Below the pieces are notes generated by a model. That model was not told the origin of the DNA and ran no database searches. It was given only the letters and a program-made list of their open reading frames with translations. Shown here piece after piece: positions 5,313 to 5,471 of a stretch of 5,471 bases of DNA (position 1 is the first letter of the stretch; each line of letters begins with the position of its first letter). The position numbers and the translations under genes are program-made. The stretch spans positions 1 through 5,471 of the forward strand of contig CADBQL010000088.1 of NCBI GenBank assembly GCA_902796815.1, read 5' to 3'. This DNA is from an uncultured Coriobacteriaceae bacterium (GTDB taxonomy: Bacteria > Actinomycetota > Coriobacteriia > Coriobacteriales > Eggerthellaceae).

Positions 5313-5471
5313 GTGCAGCGTTCCTTCCTATTGCATGCTCGCTTAGCTGCTTTGCCCGTATGTGAAATCATGCTCGTTTATGGTAAACCACCAAGGGATA
5401 ATCTGCGAGCGAAATGCTCGAACGTTTCCCATCGAAACATATTTGATTGGCCCATGAGTCATGCCCCTGGG
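5313..5471 (-). other. Upstream/leader region of the his operon, no convincing gene
   Basis: The 159 nt upstream of hisD contain no strong coding region. One minus-strand frame is open from the edge to a TAA at 5345-5343 (42 residues), and a plus-strand frame opens at 5370 and runs off the edge. Neither shows a recognisable motif. Short symmetric elements are present: GTTTA-tgg-TAAAC (5376-5388) and CGAGC-gaaat-GCTCG (5406-5420). ATGCTCG occurs three times (5335, 5370, 5414). No T-box consensus or His-rich leader peptide was found. Confidence 0.5.
5367..5394 (-). promoter_or_regulatory. Weak candidate promoter of the his operon
   Basis: The minus strand reads TTGGTG (5394-5389), a 16-nt spacer, then CATGAT (5372-5367). 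Matches to the consensus are 3 of 6 and 4 of 6. The inverted repeat GTTTA/TAAAC (5376-5388) falls in the spacer, where an operator could sit. The real promoter may instead lie beyond the window if more genes precede hisD. Confidence 0.22.

Noticed and set aside
5454..5462. ATGAGTCAT, a perfect odd palindrome identical to the eukaryotic GCN4/AP-1 site
   Set aside because: A 9-bp match is easily due to chance, and the bZIP regulators that bind it are eukaryotic.
5343..5471. Possible tail of an upstream gene (42 residues open from the right edge, minus strand)
   Set aside because: No motif of hisG or another his protein was recognised, and another frame is also open over much of the stretch. 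It is too short to judge.
5370..5471. Possible start of a divergent gene on the plus strand
   Set aside because: No clear Shine-Dalgarno precedes the ATG and the 34 residues show no family feature. It could be revisited with more sequence.
5313..5471. T-box or histidine attenuator leader upstream of hisD
   Set aside because: No T-box consensus, no run of His codons and no terminator hairpin are seen in the available 159 nt.

Overview
The window carries most of a histidine biosynthesis operon. All genes are on the minus strand, so transcription runs from high to low coordinates: hisD (histidinol dehydrogenase), hisC (histidinol-phosphate aminotransferase), hisB (stand-alone imidazoleglycerol-phosphate dehydratase), hisH (glutaminase subunit of IGP synthase) and hisA (ProFAR isomerase). 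These are followed by the first 208 codons of a family 2 glycosyltransferase that runs off the left edge. All five his genes are intact, with the expected catalytic residues in place. The base composition is fairly GC-rich by eye, hisB is a monofunctional dehydratase rather than the enterobacterial fusion, and the order is D-C-B-H-A. These point to a bacterium with a Gram-positive or actinobacterial type of his operon. An anaerobic actinobacterium of the Coriobacteriia would fit, but this is a guess from gene style, not an identification.

Layout from the operon start (right) to the left edge. 5313-5471 is upstream or leader DNA with no convincing gene, a weak promoter candidate and some short inverted repeats. 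4026-5312 is hisD. 2953-4029 is hisC, coupled to hisD by an ATGA overlap. 2818-2952 is an unusually long, AT-rich spacer. 2227-2817 is hisB with a GTG start. 2175-2226 is a short spacer. 1524-2174 is hisH with a TTG start. 1395-1523 is a 129-nt spacer containing nested inverted repeats. 672-1394 is hisA. 625-671 is a short spacer with a good Shine-Dalgarno sequence. 1-624 is the glycosyltransferase.

The products cover HisA, the amidotransferase half of the HisFH step, HisB, HisC and HisD. Missing from the window are hisF (obligate partner of HisH, often directly downstream of hisA), hisG, hisI/hisE and the histidinol-phosphate phosphatase. A surface-polysaccharide type glycosyltransferase sits where hisF might be expected.

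The most unusual feature is in the hisC-hisB spacer. Two 27-bp palindromes, each with 10-bp arms and a 7-nt loop, lie 37 bp apart. They are reverse complements of each other at 26 of 27 positions, and their loops are exactly complementary. The right-hand palindrome provides the stop codon of hisC. The left-hand one contains a promoter-like -35 hexamer facing hisB. The structure could be a small mobile or MITE-like element, a tandem operator/promoter, or a structured RNA segment that divides the operon in two.
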